Notes: generated by a model from the letters alone, not told the origin. Positions 16,923 to 27,240 are shown, numbered from the stretch's first letter. The stretch: 64,000 bases of DNA from Pseudomonas sp. LBUM920 (GCF_003852315.1 NZ_CP027762.1:5189501-5253500), one strand, 5' to 3'. Made by a program: numbers and translations.

Positions 16923-16940
16923 TTGGCCGCGATATTGCTA
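16923..16940 (+). promoter_or_regulatory. Sigma-54 promoter of gcvH
   Basis: TTGGCCGCGATATTGCTA has the invariant GG (16925-16926) and GC (16937-16938) separated by exactly ten bases, as required for a -24/-12 promoter. The inferred start is near 16949, about 50 bases before the gcvH ATG. Confidence 0.75.
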
Positions 16941-16999
16941 AGTAACTCCTCATTATTCCAATCCCGTCCACCAGACGAATCTGGCCCCGAGGAGTTTCC

Positions 17000-17383
17000 A
17001 TGAGCGAGTTGCGTTTCACTGAAGATCACGAATGGCTGCGCGCCGAAGCCGATGGCAGCGTCACCGTGGGCATCACCGCTTTTGCGCAAAACGCGCTGGG
17101 TGATGTGGTTTTCGTGCAACTGCCGGAGTTGCAGGTTTACGCTAAGGGCGCAGAAGCCTCCACCGTTGAGTCGGTCAAGGCAGCGAGCGGCGTGTACATG
17201 CCGCTGGACGGCGAAGTTCTCGACGTAAACGACAAACTCAGCGACAGCCCGGAACTGGTCAACGAAGACCCGATGGGCGAAGGCTGGTTCTTCCGCTTTA
17301 AACCCGCCGATGCCGACGCAGTGGCTAAGCTGTTGGATCAGGATGCGTACGACCGCCTGATCAAAGCCAACGCCCAAGCCTGA
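17000..17383 (+). CDS. gcvH: Glycine cleavage system H protein
   Basis: This 127-aa lipoyl-carrier protein shuttles the aminomethyl group from GcvP to GcvT. The lipoylation site is K60 in ESVKAASGVYMPLDGEV. FTEDHEWL at the start and NEDPMGEGWFFRF near 96 are family blocks. It has a GAGG site before ATG and ends ten bases before gcvP. It is the first gene behind the sigma-54 promoter. Confidence 0.95.
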   Translation: MSELRFTEDHEWLRAEADGSVTVGITAFAQNALGDVVFVQLPELQVYAKGAEASTVESVKAASGVYMPLDGEVLDVNDKLSDSPELVNEDPMGEGWFFRFKPADADAVAKLLDQDAYDRLIKANAQA

Positions 17384-17393
17384 GGAGCGCGCC

Positions 17394-20234
17394 ATGACGA
17401 TCAATCTCAGCACCGCCAACGAATTCATCGCCCGTCATATCGGCCCACGCCAGGAAGACGAGCAGCAAATGCTCGCAAAGCTGGGCTTTGACTCGCTCGA
17501 AGCCCTGAGCGCCAGCGTGATCCCGGAAAGCATCAAGGGCACCAGCGTGCTCGGCCTGGAAGACGGCTTGAGCGAAGCTCAGGCCCTGGCCAAGATCAAG
17601 GCCATCGCCAGCCAGAACCAACTGTTCAAGACCTACATCGGCCAGGGCTACTACAACTGCCACACGCCGTCGCCGATCCTGCGCAACCTGCTGGAAAACC
17701 CGGCCTGGTACACCGCCTACACCCCGTACCAACCCGAGATTTCCCAAGGCCGTCTGGAAGCGCTGCTGAACTTCCAGACCCTGATCAGCGACCTCACCGG
17801 CCTGCCGATCGCCAACGCGTCCTTGCTCGACGAAGCCACCGCCGCCGCCGAAGCCATGACCTTCTGCAAGCGCCTGAGCAAGAACAAGGGCAGCAACGCC
17901 TTCTTCGCCTCGATCCACAGCCACCCGCAAACCCTCGACGTGCTGCGCACCCGTGCCGAGCCGCTGGGTATCGACGTGGTCGTGGGCGACGAGCGTGAAC
18001 TGACCGACGTCAGCGCATTCTTCGGCGCCCTGCTGCAATACCCGGCCAGCAACGGTGACGTGTTTGATTACCGTGAACTGACCGAACGTTTCCACGCTGC
18101 CAATGCCTTGGTCGCGGTCGCCGCCGACCTGCTGGCCCTGACCCTGCTGACCCCACCGGGTGAATTCGGCGCCGACGTGGCCATCGGCAGCGCGCAACGC
18201 TTCGGCGTGCCGCTGGGCTTTGGTGGCCCGCACGCGGCGTATTTCTCCACCAAGGATGCGTTCAAGCGCGACATGCCGGGCCGTCTGGTCGGCGTGTCCG
18301 TCGACCGTTTCGGCAAGCCGGCCCTGCGCCTGGCCATGCAGACCCGCGAGCAACATATCCGCCGCGAGAAGGCCACCAGCAACATCTGTACCGCGCAAGT
18401 GCTGCTGGCCAACATCGCCAGCATGTACGCCGTGTACCACGGCCCCAAAGGCCTGACCCAGATCGCCAACCGCATTCATCACCTGACCGCGATTCTCGCC
18501 AAAGGCCTGAGCGCGCTGGGCCTGAAGGTTGAGCAAACACACTTCTTCGACACCCTGACCCTCAACACCGGCGCCAACACCGCGGCCCTGCACGACAAGG
18601 CGCGCGCCCAGCGCATCAACCTGCGTGTGGTGGATGCTGAGCGCCTGGGCCTGTCGGTTGACGAAACCACCACCCAGGCGGATATCGAAGCCTTGTGGTC
18701 GATCTTCGCGGACGGCAAAGCCCTGCCGGAATTCGACGCCAACGTTCAAAGCACCCTGCCGGCCGCGCTGCTGCGCCAGTCGCCGATCCTCAGCCACCCG
18801 GTGTTCAACCGTTATCACTCCGAAACCGAGCTGATGCGCTACCTGCGCAAGCTGGCCGACAAGGACCTGGCGCTGGACCGCACCATGATCCCGCTGGGCT
18901 CGTGCACCATGAAGCTCAACGCCGCCAGCGAAATGATCCCGGTGACCTGGGCCGAATTCGGTGCCCTGCACCCGTTCGCCCCGGCCGAGCAAAGCGCTGG
19001 CTACCTGCAACTGACGTCCGAGCTGGAAGCCATGCTGTGCGCGGCCACCGGTTACGACGCCATCTCGCTGCAGCCGAACGCCGGTTCCCAGGGCGAGTAC
19101 GCCGGCCTGCTGGCGATTCGTGCCTATCACCAGAGCCGTGGCGAAGCGCGCCGCGACATCTGCCTGATCCCGTCGTCGGCCCACGGCACCAACCCCGCGA
19201 CCGCCAACATGGCCGGTATGCGCGTGGTCGTGACCGCCTGCGATGCACGCGGCAACGTCGACATCGAAGACCTGCGCGCCAAGGCCATCGAGCACCGCGA
19301 GCACCTTGCCGCGCTGATGATCACCTACCCGTCCACCCACGGCGTGTTCGAAGAAGGCATCCGCGAGATCTGCGGGATCATTCACGACAACGGCGGCCAG
19401 GTGTACATCGACGGCGCCAACATGAACGCCATGGTCGGCCTGTGCGCACCGGGCAAGTTCGGCGGCGACGTGTCCCACCTGAACCTGCACAAAACCTTCT
19501 GCATCCCGCACGGCGGTGGCGGCCCGGGTGTTGGCCCGATTGGCGTCAAATCGCACCTGACCCCGTTCCTGCCTGGCCACGCGGCCATGGAACGCAAGGA
19601 AGGCGCGGTGTGCGCAGCGCCATTTGGCAGCGCGAGCATCCTGCCGATCACCTGGATGTACATCAGCATGATGGGCGGCGCGGGCCTCAAGCGCGCCTCC
19701 CAACTGGCGATCCTGAATGCCAACTACATTTCCCGTCGTCTCGAAGAGCACTACCCGGTGCTCTACACCGGCAGCAATGGCCTGGTGGCGCACGAGTGCA
19801 TCCTGGACCTGCGCCCGTTGAAAGACAGCAGCGGCATCAGCGTGGACGACGTGGCCAAGCGCCTGATCGATTTTGGTTTCCATGCGCCGACCATGTCGTT
19901 CCCGGTGGCCGGCACGTTGATGATCGAGCCGACCGAAAGTGAATCCAAGGAAGAACTGGACCGTTTCTGTGACGCGATGATTGCCATCCGCGAAGAAATC
20001 CGCGCGGTGGAAAACGGCACGCTGGACAAGGACGACAACCCGCTGAAAAACGCGCCGCACACTGCCGCTGAAATCGTCGGCGAATGGAGCCACCCGTACA
20101 GCCGTGAACAAGCGGTGTACCCGGTTGCGTCGTTGATTGAGGGCAAGTACTGGCCGCCGGTTGGCCGGGTCGACAACGTGTTTGGCGACCGCAATCTGGT
20201 GTGTGCGTGCCCGTCGATCGAAAGCTACGCCTGA
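17394..20234 (+). CDS. gcvP: Glycine dehydrogenase (decarboxylating), P protein
   Basis: This 946-aa PLP enzyme decarboxylates glycine and loads the aminomethyl group on GcvH. Full-length homodimeric type, with N- and C-terminal halves. The PLP lysine is K700 in LHKTFCIPHGGGGPG. Other blocks are GQGYYNCHTP near 82 and PLGSCTMKLNA near 501. Translation starts ten bases after gcvH behind GGAG. A very long open frame on the opposite strand is only a high-GC shadow. Confidence 0.96.
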   Translation: MTINLSTANEFIARHIGPRQEDEQQMLAKLGFDSLEALSASVIPESIKGTSVLGLEDGLSEAQALAKIKAIASQNQLFKTYIGQGYYNCHTPSPILRNLLENPAWYTAYTPYQPEISQGRLEALLNFQTLISDLTGLPIANASLLDEATAAAEAMTFCKRLSKNKGSNAFFASIHSHPQTLDVLRTRAEPLGIDVVVGDERELTDVSAFFGALLQYPASNGDVFDYRELTERFHAANALVAVAADLLALTLLTPPGEFGADVAIGSAQRFGVPLGFGGPHAAYFSTKDAFKRDMPGRLVGVSVDRFGKPALRLAMQTREQHIRREKATSNICTAQVLLANIASMYAVYHGPKGLTQIANRIHHLTAILAKGLSALGLKVEQTHFFDTLTLNTGANTAALHDKARAQRINLRVVDAERLGLSVDETTTQADIEALWSIFADGKALPEFDANVQSTLPAALLRQSPILSHPVFNRYHSETELMRYLRKLADKDLALDRTMIPLGSCTMKLNAASEMIPVTWAEFGALHPFAPAEQSAGYLQLTSELEAMLCAATGYDAISLQPNAGSQGEYAGLLAIRAYHQSRGEARRDICLIPSSAHGTNPATANMAGMRVVVTACDARGNVDIEDLRAKAIEHREHLAALMITYPSTHGVFEEGIREICGIIHDNGGQVYIDGANMNAMVGLCAPGKFGGDVSHLNLHKTFCIPHGGGGPGVGPIGVKSHLTPFLPGHAAMERKEGAVCAAPFGSASILPITWMYISMMGGAGLKRASQLAILNANYISRRLEEHYPVLYTGSNGLVAHECILDLRPLKDSSGISVDDVAKRLIDFGFHAPTMSFPVAGTLMIEPTESESKEELDRFCDAMIAIREEIRAVENGTLDKDDNPLKNAPHTAAEIVGEWSHPYSREQAVYPVASLIEGKYWPPVGRVDNVFGDRNLVCACPSIESYA

Positions 20235-20260
20235 TCTGACTGGAGGAACACGGTCAAAAA

Positions 20261-20350
20261 TGTGGGAGCGGGCTTGCTCGCGAATGCGGTGTACCAGTTG
20301 ATACATCTGGTGACTGAACCAACGCATTCGCGAGCAAGCCCGCTCCCACA
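20261..20350. repeat. REP doublet between gcvP and sdaA
   Basis: Inverted TGTGGGAGCGGGCTTGCTCG heads lie within the gcv gene cluster and could separate mRNA segments of different stability. Confidence 0.88.
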
Positions 20351-20398
20351 TTTGAACCGAGCCAGTCTTCAAAAATAATAAGAAACCGGAGAACAACC

Positions 20399-21775
<1,377 letters not shown>

Positions 21776-21814
21776 CGCCTAACAGCGCGTCCGCACGTTT
21801 TTCAGGAGCTGAAT

Positions 21815-22939
21815 ATGTCCACCCAAACCCTGTTGAAAACTCCACTGCATGCGCTGCACCTTGAGCTGGGCGCGCGCATGGTGCCCTTCGCCGGCTACGA
21901 CATGCCGGTGCAATACCCACTGGGCGTGATGAAGGAACACCTGCACACCCGTGAACAGGCCGGGTTGTTTGACGTGTCGCACATGGGCCAGATCCGCCTG
22001 ACCGGCGCGAATGCCGCCAAGGCCCTGGAAACCCTCGTGCCTGTCGACATCATCGACCTGCCGGTGGGCATGCAGCGCTACGCGATGTTCACCAACGATC
22101 AGGGCGGCATTCTTGACGACCTGATGGTGGCCAACCTGGGTAACGACGAACTGTTCCTGGTGGTCAACGCTGCTTGCAAGGACCAGGACCTGGCGCACCT
22201 GCGCCAACACATTGGCGAGCAGTGCACGATCGAGCCGCTGTTTGAAGAGCGCGCCCTGCTGGCCCTGCAAGGCCCGGCGGCGGTGAAGGTACTGGCGCGC
22301 CTGGCGCCGGAAGTGACCAAGATGACTTTCATGCAGTTCGCCACCCTGCGCCTGCTGGGAGTGGACTGCTATGTCAGCCGTTCCGGCTACACCGGCGAAG
22401 ACGGGTTTGAAATCTCCGTGCCCGCCGCCAACGCCGAGAGCCTGGCGCGCAGCCTGCTGGCCGAGACCGAAGTGCAGGCCATCGGCCTGGGCGCCCGTGA
22501 CTCGCTGCGCCTGGAAGCCGGTCTGTGCCTCTACGGCCACGACATGAATACCGAGACCACGCCGATTGAGGCCAGCCTGTTGTGGGCCATCTCCAAGGCT
22601 CGCCGTGCCGATGGCGCGCGTGCCGGTGGCTTCCCTGGCGCCGACCGCATTTTCACCCAGCAACAAGCCGGTGTGAGCCGCAAGCGGGTCGGCCTGCTGC
22701 CACAGGAACGTACCCCGGTGCGTGAAGGTGCAGAGATCGTCGATGCGCAGGGCACCGTGATCGGCAGCGTGTGCAGCGGCGGCTTTGGCCCGACCTTGGG
22801 CGGCCCGCTTGCCATGGGTTACCTGGACAGCGCATTCATCGCACTGGACACCGAATTGTCTGCGTTGGTACGTGGGAAAAAGGTGCCATTACGTGTAAGT
22901 AAAATGCCATTCGTGCCACAACGTTACTTCCGAGGCTGA
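21815..22939 (+). CDS. gcvT: Glycine cleavage system T protein (aminomethyltransferase)
   Basis: This 374-aa enzyme transfers the methylene group from GcvH to tetrahydrofolate and releases ammonia. MPVQYPLGVMKEHLHTR near 30 and FDVSHMGQIRLTG near 50 are folate-binding and catalytic blocks; SRSGYTGEDGFEIS near 188 is also conserved. CAGGAG lies upstream of the ATG. It is the last gene of the cluster, 39 bases after sdaA. Confidence 0.94.
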   Translation: MSTQTLLKTPLHALHLELGARMVPFAGYDMPVQYPLGVMKEHLHTREQAGLFDVSHMGQIRLTGANAAKALETLVPVDIIDLPVGMQRYAMFTNDQGGILDDLMVANLGNDELFLVVNAACKDQDLAHLRQHIGEQCTIEPLFEERALLALQGPAAVKVLARLAPEVTKMTFMQFATLRLLGVDCYVSRSGYTGEDGFEISVPAANAESLARSLLAETEVQAIGLGARDSLRLEAGLCLYGHDMNTETTPIEASLLWAISKARRADGARAGGFPGADRIFTQQQAGVSRKRVGLLPQERTPVREGAEIVDAQGTVIGSVCSGGFGPTLGGPLAMGYLDSAFIALDTELSALVRGKKVPLRVSKMPFVPQRYFRG

Positions 22940-22960
22940 TTGACTGTTCCTATAAGTAAC

Positions 22961-22999
22961 GCGGTTGCGTTAACGTGCACTAAACTGTAACGCAACCGC
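22961..22999. other. Perfect 12-bp inverted repeat after gcvT
   Basis: GCGGTTGCGTTA (22961-22972) and TAACGCAACCGC (22988-22999) form a perfect stem with a 15-base loop, 21 bases after the gcvT stop. No T-tract follows, so a protein-binding site or Rho-type end is as likely as an intrinsic terminator. Confidence 0.6.
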
Positions 23000-23105
23000 C
23001 ATAAAACAGTGCATCGACGATAGTCAATGTAATAGCGGACAACCTATAACAAGTGATCAACTCTATCGAATAAACGGGATCCACATTACCCATCAAACAG
23101 TCACG

Positions 23106-23146
23106 AAGCCAAGCAAACGCTGGGCTTTTGGCGGGGCTTGTTTTTT
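23106..23146 (+). terminator. Intrinsic terminator downstream of gcvT
   Basis: AAGCCAAGC and GCTGGGCTT form a 9-bp stem with one A-G mismatch and an AAAC loop; a run of six T (with CTTG before it) follows at about 23141. It would end leftover gcv transcripts before the cold-shock gene. Confidence 0.6.
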
Positions 23147-23264
23147 CTCTGTTAGTTGGCGTAGAGTTTGCCCACTGTGTTTGCATGGGTCGCTTTGAAC
23201 CTGGACCTGGGCAGTAGCCAAAGTTTGCTACAACCCGTTCGACGTCTCTTACTTTCCTGCAACT

Positions 23265-23310
23265 CAGCCCAGTACTCTTTCATGTGAAAGGGGCTGTCAT
23301 TAATTTTTTT
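23265..23310 (+). promoter_or_regulatory. Hairpin and T-tract in the cold-shock leader
   Basis: CAGCCC (23265-23270) pairs with GGGCTG (23291-23296), and CTTTCA (23277-23282) with TGAAAG (23285-23290), leaving a 6-base bulge. A run of seven T ends at 23310, 19 bases before the csp start. It could act as an attenuator or a thermosensitive leader structure. Confidence 0.5.
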
Positions 23311-23329
23311 GCGTCAAGGAAATAAGAAA

Positions 23330-23542
23330 ATGGCTGATCGTCAGAGCGGTACCGTCAAGTGGTTTAACGACGAGAAAGGGTTTGGTTTTATCACTCCAGA
23401 AAGCGGTCCGGATCTGTTCGTGCACTTCCGCGCTATTCAGGGCAACGGCTTCAAGAGCCTCAAAGAAGGCCAGAAAGTGACGTTCGTCGCCGTGCAAGGC
23501 CAGAAAGGCATGCAGGCTGACGAAGTACAAGCAGAAGGCTGA
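23330..23542 (+). CDS. CspA-family cold-shock protein
   Basis: This 70-aa single cold-shock domain is an RNA chaperone binding single-stranded nucleic acids. RNP1 is KGFGFIT (18-24) and RNP2 is DLFVHF (29-34). The ATG at 23330 is preceded by AAGGA. A long structured leader and a strong terminator flank it, suggesting a single-gene transcript regulated after transcription, as for many csp genes. Confidence 0.93.
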   Translation: MADRQSGTVKWFNDEKGFGFITPESGPDLFVHFRAIQGNGFKSLKEGQKVTFVAVQGQKGMQADEVQAEG

Positions 23543-23555
23543 TCCTTGCTGCGAC

Positions 23556-23590
23556 AAAAAGCCCCTGATGGTGACATCAGGGGCTTTTTT
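23556..23590 (+). terminator. Strong intrinsic terminator of csp
   Basis: AAAAAGCCCCTGATG-GTGA-CATCAGGGGCTTTTTT is a perfect stem with a tetraloop and T-run, 13 bases after the csp stop. Confidence 0.93.
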
Positions 23591-23636
23591 ATAAGCGTTT
23601 GCTCGTAAAATGGCTTTTTCCTCTAGAGAGACTGCC

Positions 23637-24125
23637 ATGTCCAAACCCCTGCTGAGCCCTCAAGGCGAGTTTCCCGCCGTTGGCCTGGGCCGTCGCCTGG
23701 CAGCGATGTTTTATGACTTTCTCCTGTGCACTGCCTTGCTGATCGTCACGGCGTTTATCTACAAGCTGGTGTGGATGGCCTTTATCGGCGAGGCGAAGAT
23801 GCGCGCACTCACCGAGTCCGGTGCACTGGACGGTGACCCGTTGCTGTCGACGATTCTGTTTTTTGTGTTATTTGGTTTTTTCGCCAAGTTCTGGACCTAT
23901 TCCGGCCAGACCCTGGGCATGCAGGTGTGGGGCGTGCGCGTGCAGAACGCCGACGGCTCGCGGATCAGCCTGTGGCAGGCGCTGTTGCGGTTTGTGGTGT
24001 CGATTGCGTCCTGGTTGTGCGTTGGGCTGGGTTTTATCTGGTCGCTGTTTGATAAGCAAAAACGCAGCTGGCATGACATCTATTCGGATACGCAGCTGGT
24101 GCGAATTCCGAAGCAGAAAAAGTAA
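23637..24125 (+). CDS. RDD family membrane protein
   Basis: This 162-aa inner-membrane protein has an RDD-like domain: the LGRRLAAMFYDFLLCTALL entry (R and D in the first helix), then TILFFVLFGFFAKFWTYSGQTLGMQVWGVRV, and a last hydrophobic stretch near 125-145. Function of the RDD family is generally unknown; some members are sodium/proton antiporters. ATG 23637 with AGAGAG upstream is chosen over an earlier in-frame start within the terminator tail. Confidence 0.82.
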   Translation: MSKPLLSPQGEFPAVGLGRRLAAMFYDFLLCTALLIVTAFIYKLVWMAFIGEAKMRALTESGALDGDPLLSTILFFVLFGFFAKFWTYSGQTLGMQVWGVRVQNADGSRISLWQALLRFVVSIASWLCVGLGFIWSLFDKQKRSWHDIYSDTQLVRIPKQKK

Positions 24126-24146
24126 TTCCAAACTACGCAAAACAAC

Positions 24147-24232
24147 TGTGGGAGCTGGCTTGCCTGCGATGCAGCACCACGGTCTATCAGGCAGACCAGG
24201 GTGATGCTATCGCAGGCAAGCCAGCTCCCACA
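24147..24232. repeat. REP doublet between rdd and nadA
   Basis: Inverted heads TGTGGGAGCTGGCTTGCCTG and complement sit between convergent genes; it may double as a transcription barrier. It is the last doublet I find before 51.6 kb. Confidence 0.87.
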
Positions 24233-24255
24233 TTTTGACCGTGTTTACAATTAAA

Positions 24256-25314
24256 TTAAGCGTTGCCGGCAAGCTTGAGCCGCGCCGCCTGGGTGAAGTC
24301 CAGCATGCGCTTTAACGGGCGCACCGCGTGCGGAATCACCGACGGCTCGACGAAGATCTCGTTGCTGCCCTCACGCAGGCATTGCAGCGTGCGTTCCAGT
24401 GTATTCATCGCCATCCACGGGCAATGCGCGCAACTACGGCAGGCCGCGCCGTTGCCGGCAGTCGGTGCCTCGATGAAGACCTTGTCCGGGCACAGCTGCT
24501 GCATCTTGTAGAAAATGCCGCGGTCGGTCGCGACGATAAACGTCTTGTTCGGCAGGCGCTGGGCCGCTGCAATCAATTGGCTGGTGGAACCCACGGCATC
24601 GGCCAATTCAATCACCGACGTCGGCGACTCCGGGTGCACCAGAATCGCGGCATCCGGGTACAGCGCCTTCATGTCCTCGAGCTGCTTGGACTTGAACTCT
24701 TCGTGGACGATGCACGCGCCGTCCCACAGCAGCATGTCTGCGCCGGTCTGGCGCTGAATGTAGGTGCCCAGGTGCTTGTCCGGCCCCCAGATAATCGTCT
24801 CGCCGTTGTCCATCAGGCTTTCGACGATTTCCAGTGCGCAGCTTGAGGTAACGACCCAATCGGCCCGCGCCTTCACCGCCGCCGAGGTGTTGGCATACAC
24901 CACCACCGTGCGCTCGGGATGCTGATCGCAGAACGCCGAAAATTCCTCCACCGGGCAGCCAAGATCCAAAGAGCAGGTGGCTTCCAGGGTGGGCATGAGG
25001 ATGCGTTTTTCGGGCGTAAGGATTTTGGCGGTCTCGCCCATGAAACGCACACCGGCGACCAGTACGGTCTTGGCCGGGTGGGCTGCGCCGAAGCGGGCCA
25101 TTTCCAGGGAGTCGGAGACACAGCCGCCGGTTTCTTCGGCCAGGGCCTGAATCACCGGGTCGCAGTAGAAGTGGGCGACCAACACCGCGTCCTGAGCCTT
25201 GAGCTCGGCAGCGATGGCGGTACGCAGGCTTACCTCTTCTTCGGCGCTGAGCGCCTTGGGCTGCTTGGCGTCGAGGTGAGCTTGAACCAGTAGGCGTTCG
25301 GAAATTTGCGTCAT
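24256..25314 (-). CDS. nadA: Quinolinate synthase A
   Basis: This 352-aa [4Fe-4S] enzyme condenses iminoaspartate with dihydroxyacetone phosphate to quinolinate in NAD synthesis. AHFYCDPVIQALAEETGG near 48, MPTLEATCSLDLGC near 115, and the terminal CRSCAHCPWMAMN near 295 supply cluster ligands and active-site residues. ATG 25314 starts MTQISERLL; an upstream extension is rich in Arg/Gly and not conserved-looking. It is convergent with the RDD gene. Confidence 0.94.
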   Translation of the reverse strand: MTQISERLLVQAHLDAKQPKALSAEEEVSLRTAIAAELKAQDAVLVAHFYCDPVIQALAEETGGCVSDSLEMARFGAAHPAKTVLVAGVRFMGETAKILTPEKRILMPTLEATCSLDLGCPVEEFSAFCDQHPERTVVVYANTSAAVKARADWVVTSSCALEIVESLMDNGETIIWGPDKHLGTYIQRQTGADMLLWDGACIVHEEFKSKQLEDMKALYPDAAILVHPESPTSVIELADAVGSTSQLIAAAQRLPNKTFIVATDRGIFYKMQQLCPDKVFIEAPTAGNGAACRSCAHCPWMAMNTLERTLQCLREGSNEIFVEPSVIPHAVRPLKRMLDFTQAARLKLAGNA

Positions 25315-25493
25315 GTTCGCAAGACCTGCAGGCGCAGTTGCGCGAAAGTCGAGTGTACCACCGGCTCTGGAGCCTTTCGGGCGCCGCCGGACGAAGTGAT
25401 TGTGTTCATCAAGCACGGGTGAAGCTGCGCAAGGCTACAGAATATCGAATCGATTCAAAAGCCTAATCTGGCCTGCGCAGGCGCGCTGGTCCG

Positions 25494-25531
25494 GCAAAAA
25501 AACGGGAAGGCTCATGACTGGGCCTTCCCGC
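25494..25531 (-). terminator. Intrinsic terminator of the 525-aa gene
   Basis: CGGGAAGGC (25503-25511) pairs with GCCTTCCCG (25522-25530). Read on the minus strand, the stem is followed by seven T, so it ends transcription from 25549-27126 before nadA. Confidence 0.85.
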
Positions 25532-25548
25532 TTTGACCACGCCGAACG

Positions 25549-27126
25549 TCAGCGCATCAGCACATCCGGATCGTTCTGCAACAGGATCGAGTCATGCATG
25601 TTGGCCAAGGCATCCTTCAACGTTGAATGCTCCAAGGCATCCTTGTGCTTTTTGCTCGCCTGGGCGGCGTGCTCAAGCAGCGCCAGGTAGTCACGCCTGG
25701 TTGAGGCTTCCTTCGGCACCACGCTGTCTTGCACCCGGTTGCCCATCACGTACTTCTGCGTGTGGGTGTTCTGGGAAGCCGATTGGGTAACGGACGCATT
25801 CGTCAGTCGGCCGTCTTTATAGGCGAAGGTTGCGGTGCTGCTGGCCTTGTCCTGCACTTGCACATACAGGTAATTCTGCGATTCGCGAGAGCCGTCAAAA
25901 ACCGGCGGTTTGCCACCGTCGAGGCCTTTATGGAAGCTGGCCGACAGCAGCGATTGCTGGTTCTGGGTGACGCTGCGGTCGCCCGTGCTGCGGGCATTGA
26001 CCTGGGTCTTCTGCGACACGCTGTAGGAAAAGCCCTCAACTTCCGACCGACGCATCGAATTGGGCGCACCCGCCGCCTGTTTGATCGAGGCCTTGAAGTC
26101 AGCCAGGCCCGTCAGCAAGCCTTTGTCGGTCGGGTTATGAGTCAGCGGGTTCGCAGCGCCAGCCCCGGGCGGATAGTTGCTGTTCATGGCGCTGAACGCG
26201 TCCTTGAACATGGTCATCAGGTCCGCGTTGGCACTGCCGCGCTGCTCGACGCGGTCGAACTGCGCTAGGTAGGTTTGCAGCGCCTTGGCCTGCTGCTTGG
26301 CATCGCCGAGGATCGCCGCGTTTCTCAGGTCCACCGTGAGGTCAATCTGACCCGCCGGGCCACTCATGCGCGTGGTACGGCTATCGCTGTCGGCATGAAA
26401 GGCCAGAGTAATGTCCTCACCGTTCGAGGCCTTCACCTTGGCATTGAGGTCCACCGACGACAGCAGCTTGGCGTCGAACTGAGTCAGCTTGCTCAAGTCG
26501 AGTTTCGGCGGCACGGCGGTCAGCCCGTCGACCGAGGCCTGGAATGCGCTGCCCAACTGGCCGACGGCCTTGAGTTCATCGGCGCTCAACTCCCCGCCTT
26601 CTACAGTGGCCTGTACGCCCAGGCCATCTTTCTGGCTGGACAGGCTGAACGTCACCGTCTTGCCGCTGGCAGTCTTGATGCTGAGGCTGACTTGGTTGTC
26701 GGCCTTGCTGTGCAGCAGCGTCTGGTCCGCCTTGATTGCATCGGTGTCGCCGGCGCGGTCAGCGGTGGTGTTGAGCAGCGACTGGGAAATAGCGGCACCG
26801 CCACCTTTGGTGAATTGGTCCACCAACGCAGCGCCCAGCCCACTGTAGCGGCTGGCCGTAGTGACCGAGTGGAAGCTGGAGTTGATGACCCAGGTGATCG
26901 AATCATCGCTGTTGTTTTCCCAGGTCCGCACGCTTTCCTGGCCGGGCAACACACCGTTTCGAGAGTAGGTATCGACGACATCGGCTGCCGGATTGCCAAG
27001 GCTGACTATTGAAGAAGGCCGCGTCGGTGAGACGCCGACAGTGTTCGCCAGGGTGGCGGGAGGCGCGGTGGTCGCAGCCCGAACAATGAGGGGATTGGTC
27101 GCGATAATAGGCGTTAGCGTAGTCAT
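25549..27126 (-). CDS. Uncharacterised 525-aa protein
   Basis: I do not recognise a characterised domain. The N terminus (residues 1-45) is rich in Thr, Ala, Pro and Ser with no classical signal peptide, and reads like a disordered or type-I/III-like secretion leader, though this is a guess. The middle (about 150-300) alternates KTASGKTVTFSLSSQKDGL-like beta segments. The C-terminal third has YLYVQVQDKASSTATFAYKDGR and a helical, Lys-rich tail (KKHKDALEHSTLKDALANM). I see no Cys. Codon use is normal for the genome, and the gene has its own terminator. Flagellar, secreted and structural roles are all possible; none is shown. Confidence 0.75.
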   Translation of the reverse strand: MTTLTPIIATNPLIVRAATTAPPATLANTVGVSPTRPSSIVSLGNPAADVVDTYSRNGVLPGQESVRTWENNSDDSITWVINSSFHSVTTASRYSGLGAALVDQFTKGGGAAISQSLLNTTADRAGDTDAIKADQTLLHSKADNQVSLSIKTASGKTVTFSLSSQKDGLGVQATVEGGELSADELKAVGQLGSAFQASVDGLTAVPPKLDLSKLTQFDAKLLSSVDLNAKVKASNGEDITLAFHADSDSRTTRMSGPAGQIDLTVDLRNAAILGDAKQQAKALQTYLAQFDRVEQRGSANADLMTMFKDAFSAMNSNYPPGAGAANPLTHNPTDKGLLTGLADFKASIKQAAGAPNSMRRSEVEGFSYSVSQKTQVNARSTGDRSVTQNQQSLLSASFHKGLDGGKPPVFDGSRESQNYLYVQVQDKASSTATFAYKDGRLTNASVTQSASQNTHTQKYVMGNRVQDSVVPKEASTRRDYLALLEHAAQASKKHKDALEHSTLKDALANMHDSILLQNDPDVLMR

Positions 27127-27211
27127 GACAGTCCGTGTCTTAAAAGCTGAGTAGCGTTCAATCTAACCAAGACACGCCGGGATTAACAGCGCTGAAACCA
27201 AAATGAAAGGC

Positions 27212-27240
27212 AAAGAGCCATGCCAAAAAACTGGCTCTTT
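27212..27240 (-). terminator. Terminator hairpin downstream of the FadL-type gene
   Basis: AAAGAGCCA (27212-27220) and TGGCTCTTT (27232-27240) pair around an 11-base loop, 16 bases after the fadL-type stop; the minus strand continues T-rich. Confidence 0.65.

Noticed and set aside
16860..16999. Glycine riboswitch before gcvH
   Set aside because: The inferred transcript leader is only about 50 bases, too short for the aptamer; the promoter and operators explain control.
17361..20396. 1011-aa open frame opposite gcvP
   Set aside because: It exactly mirrors gcvP codon structure and includes REP sequence; no family features.
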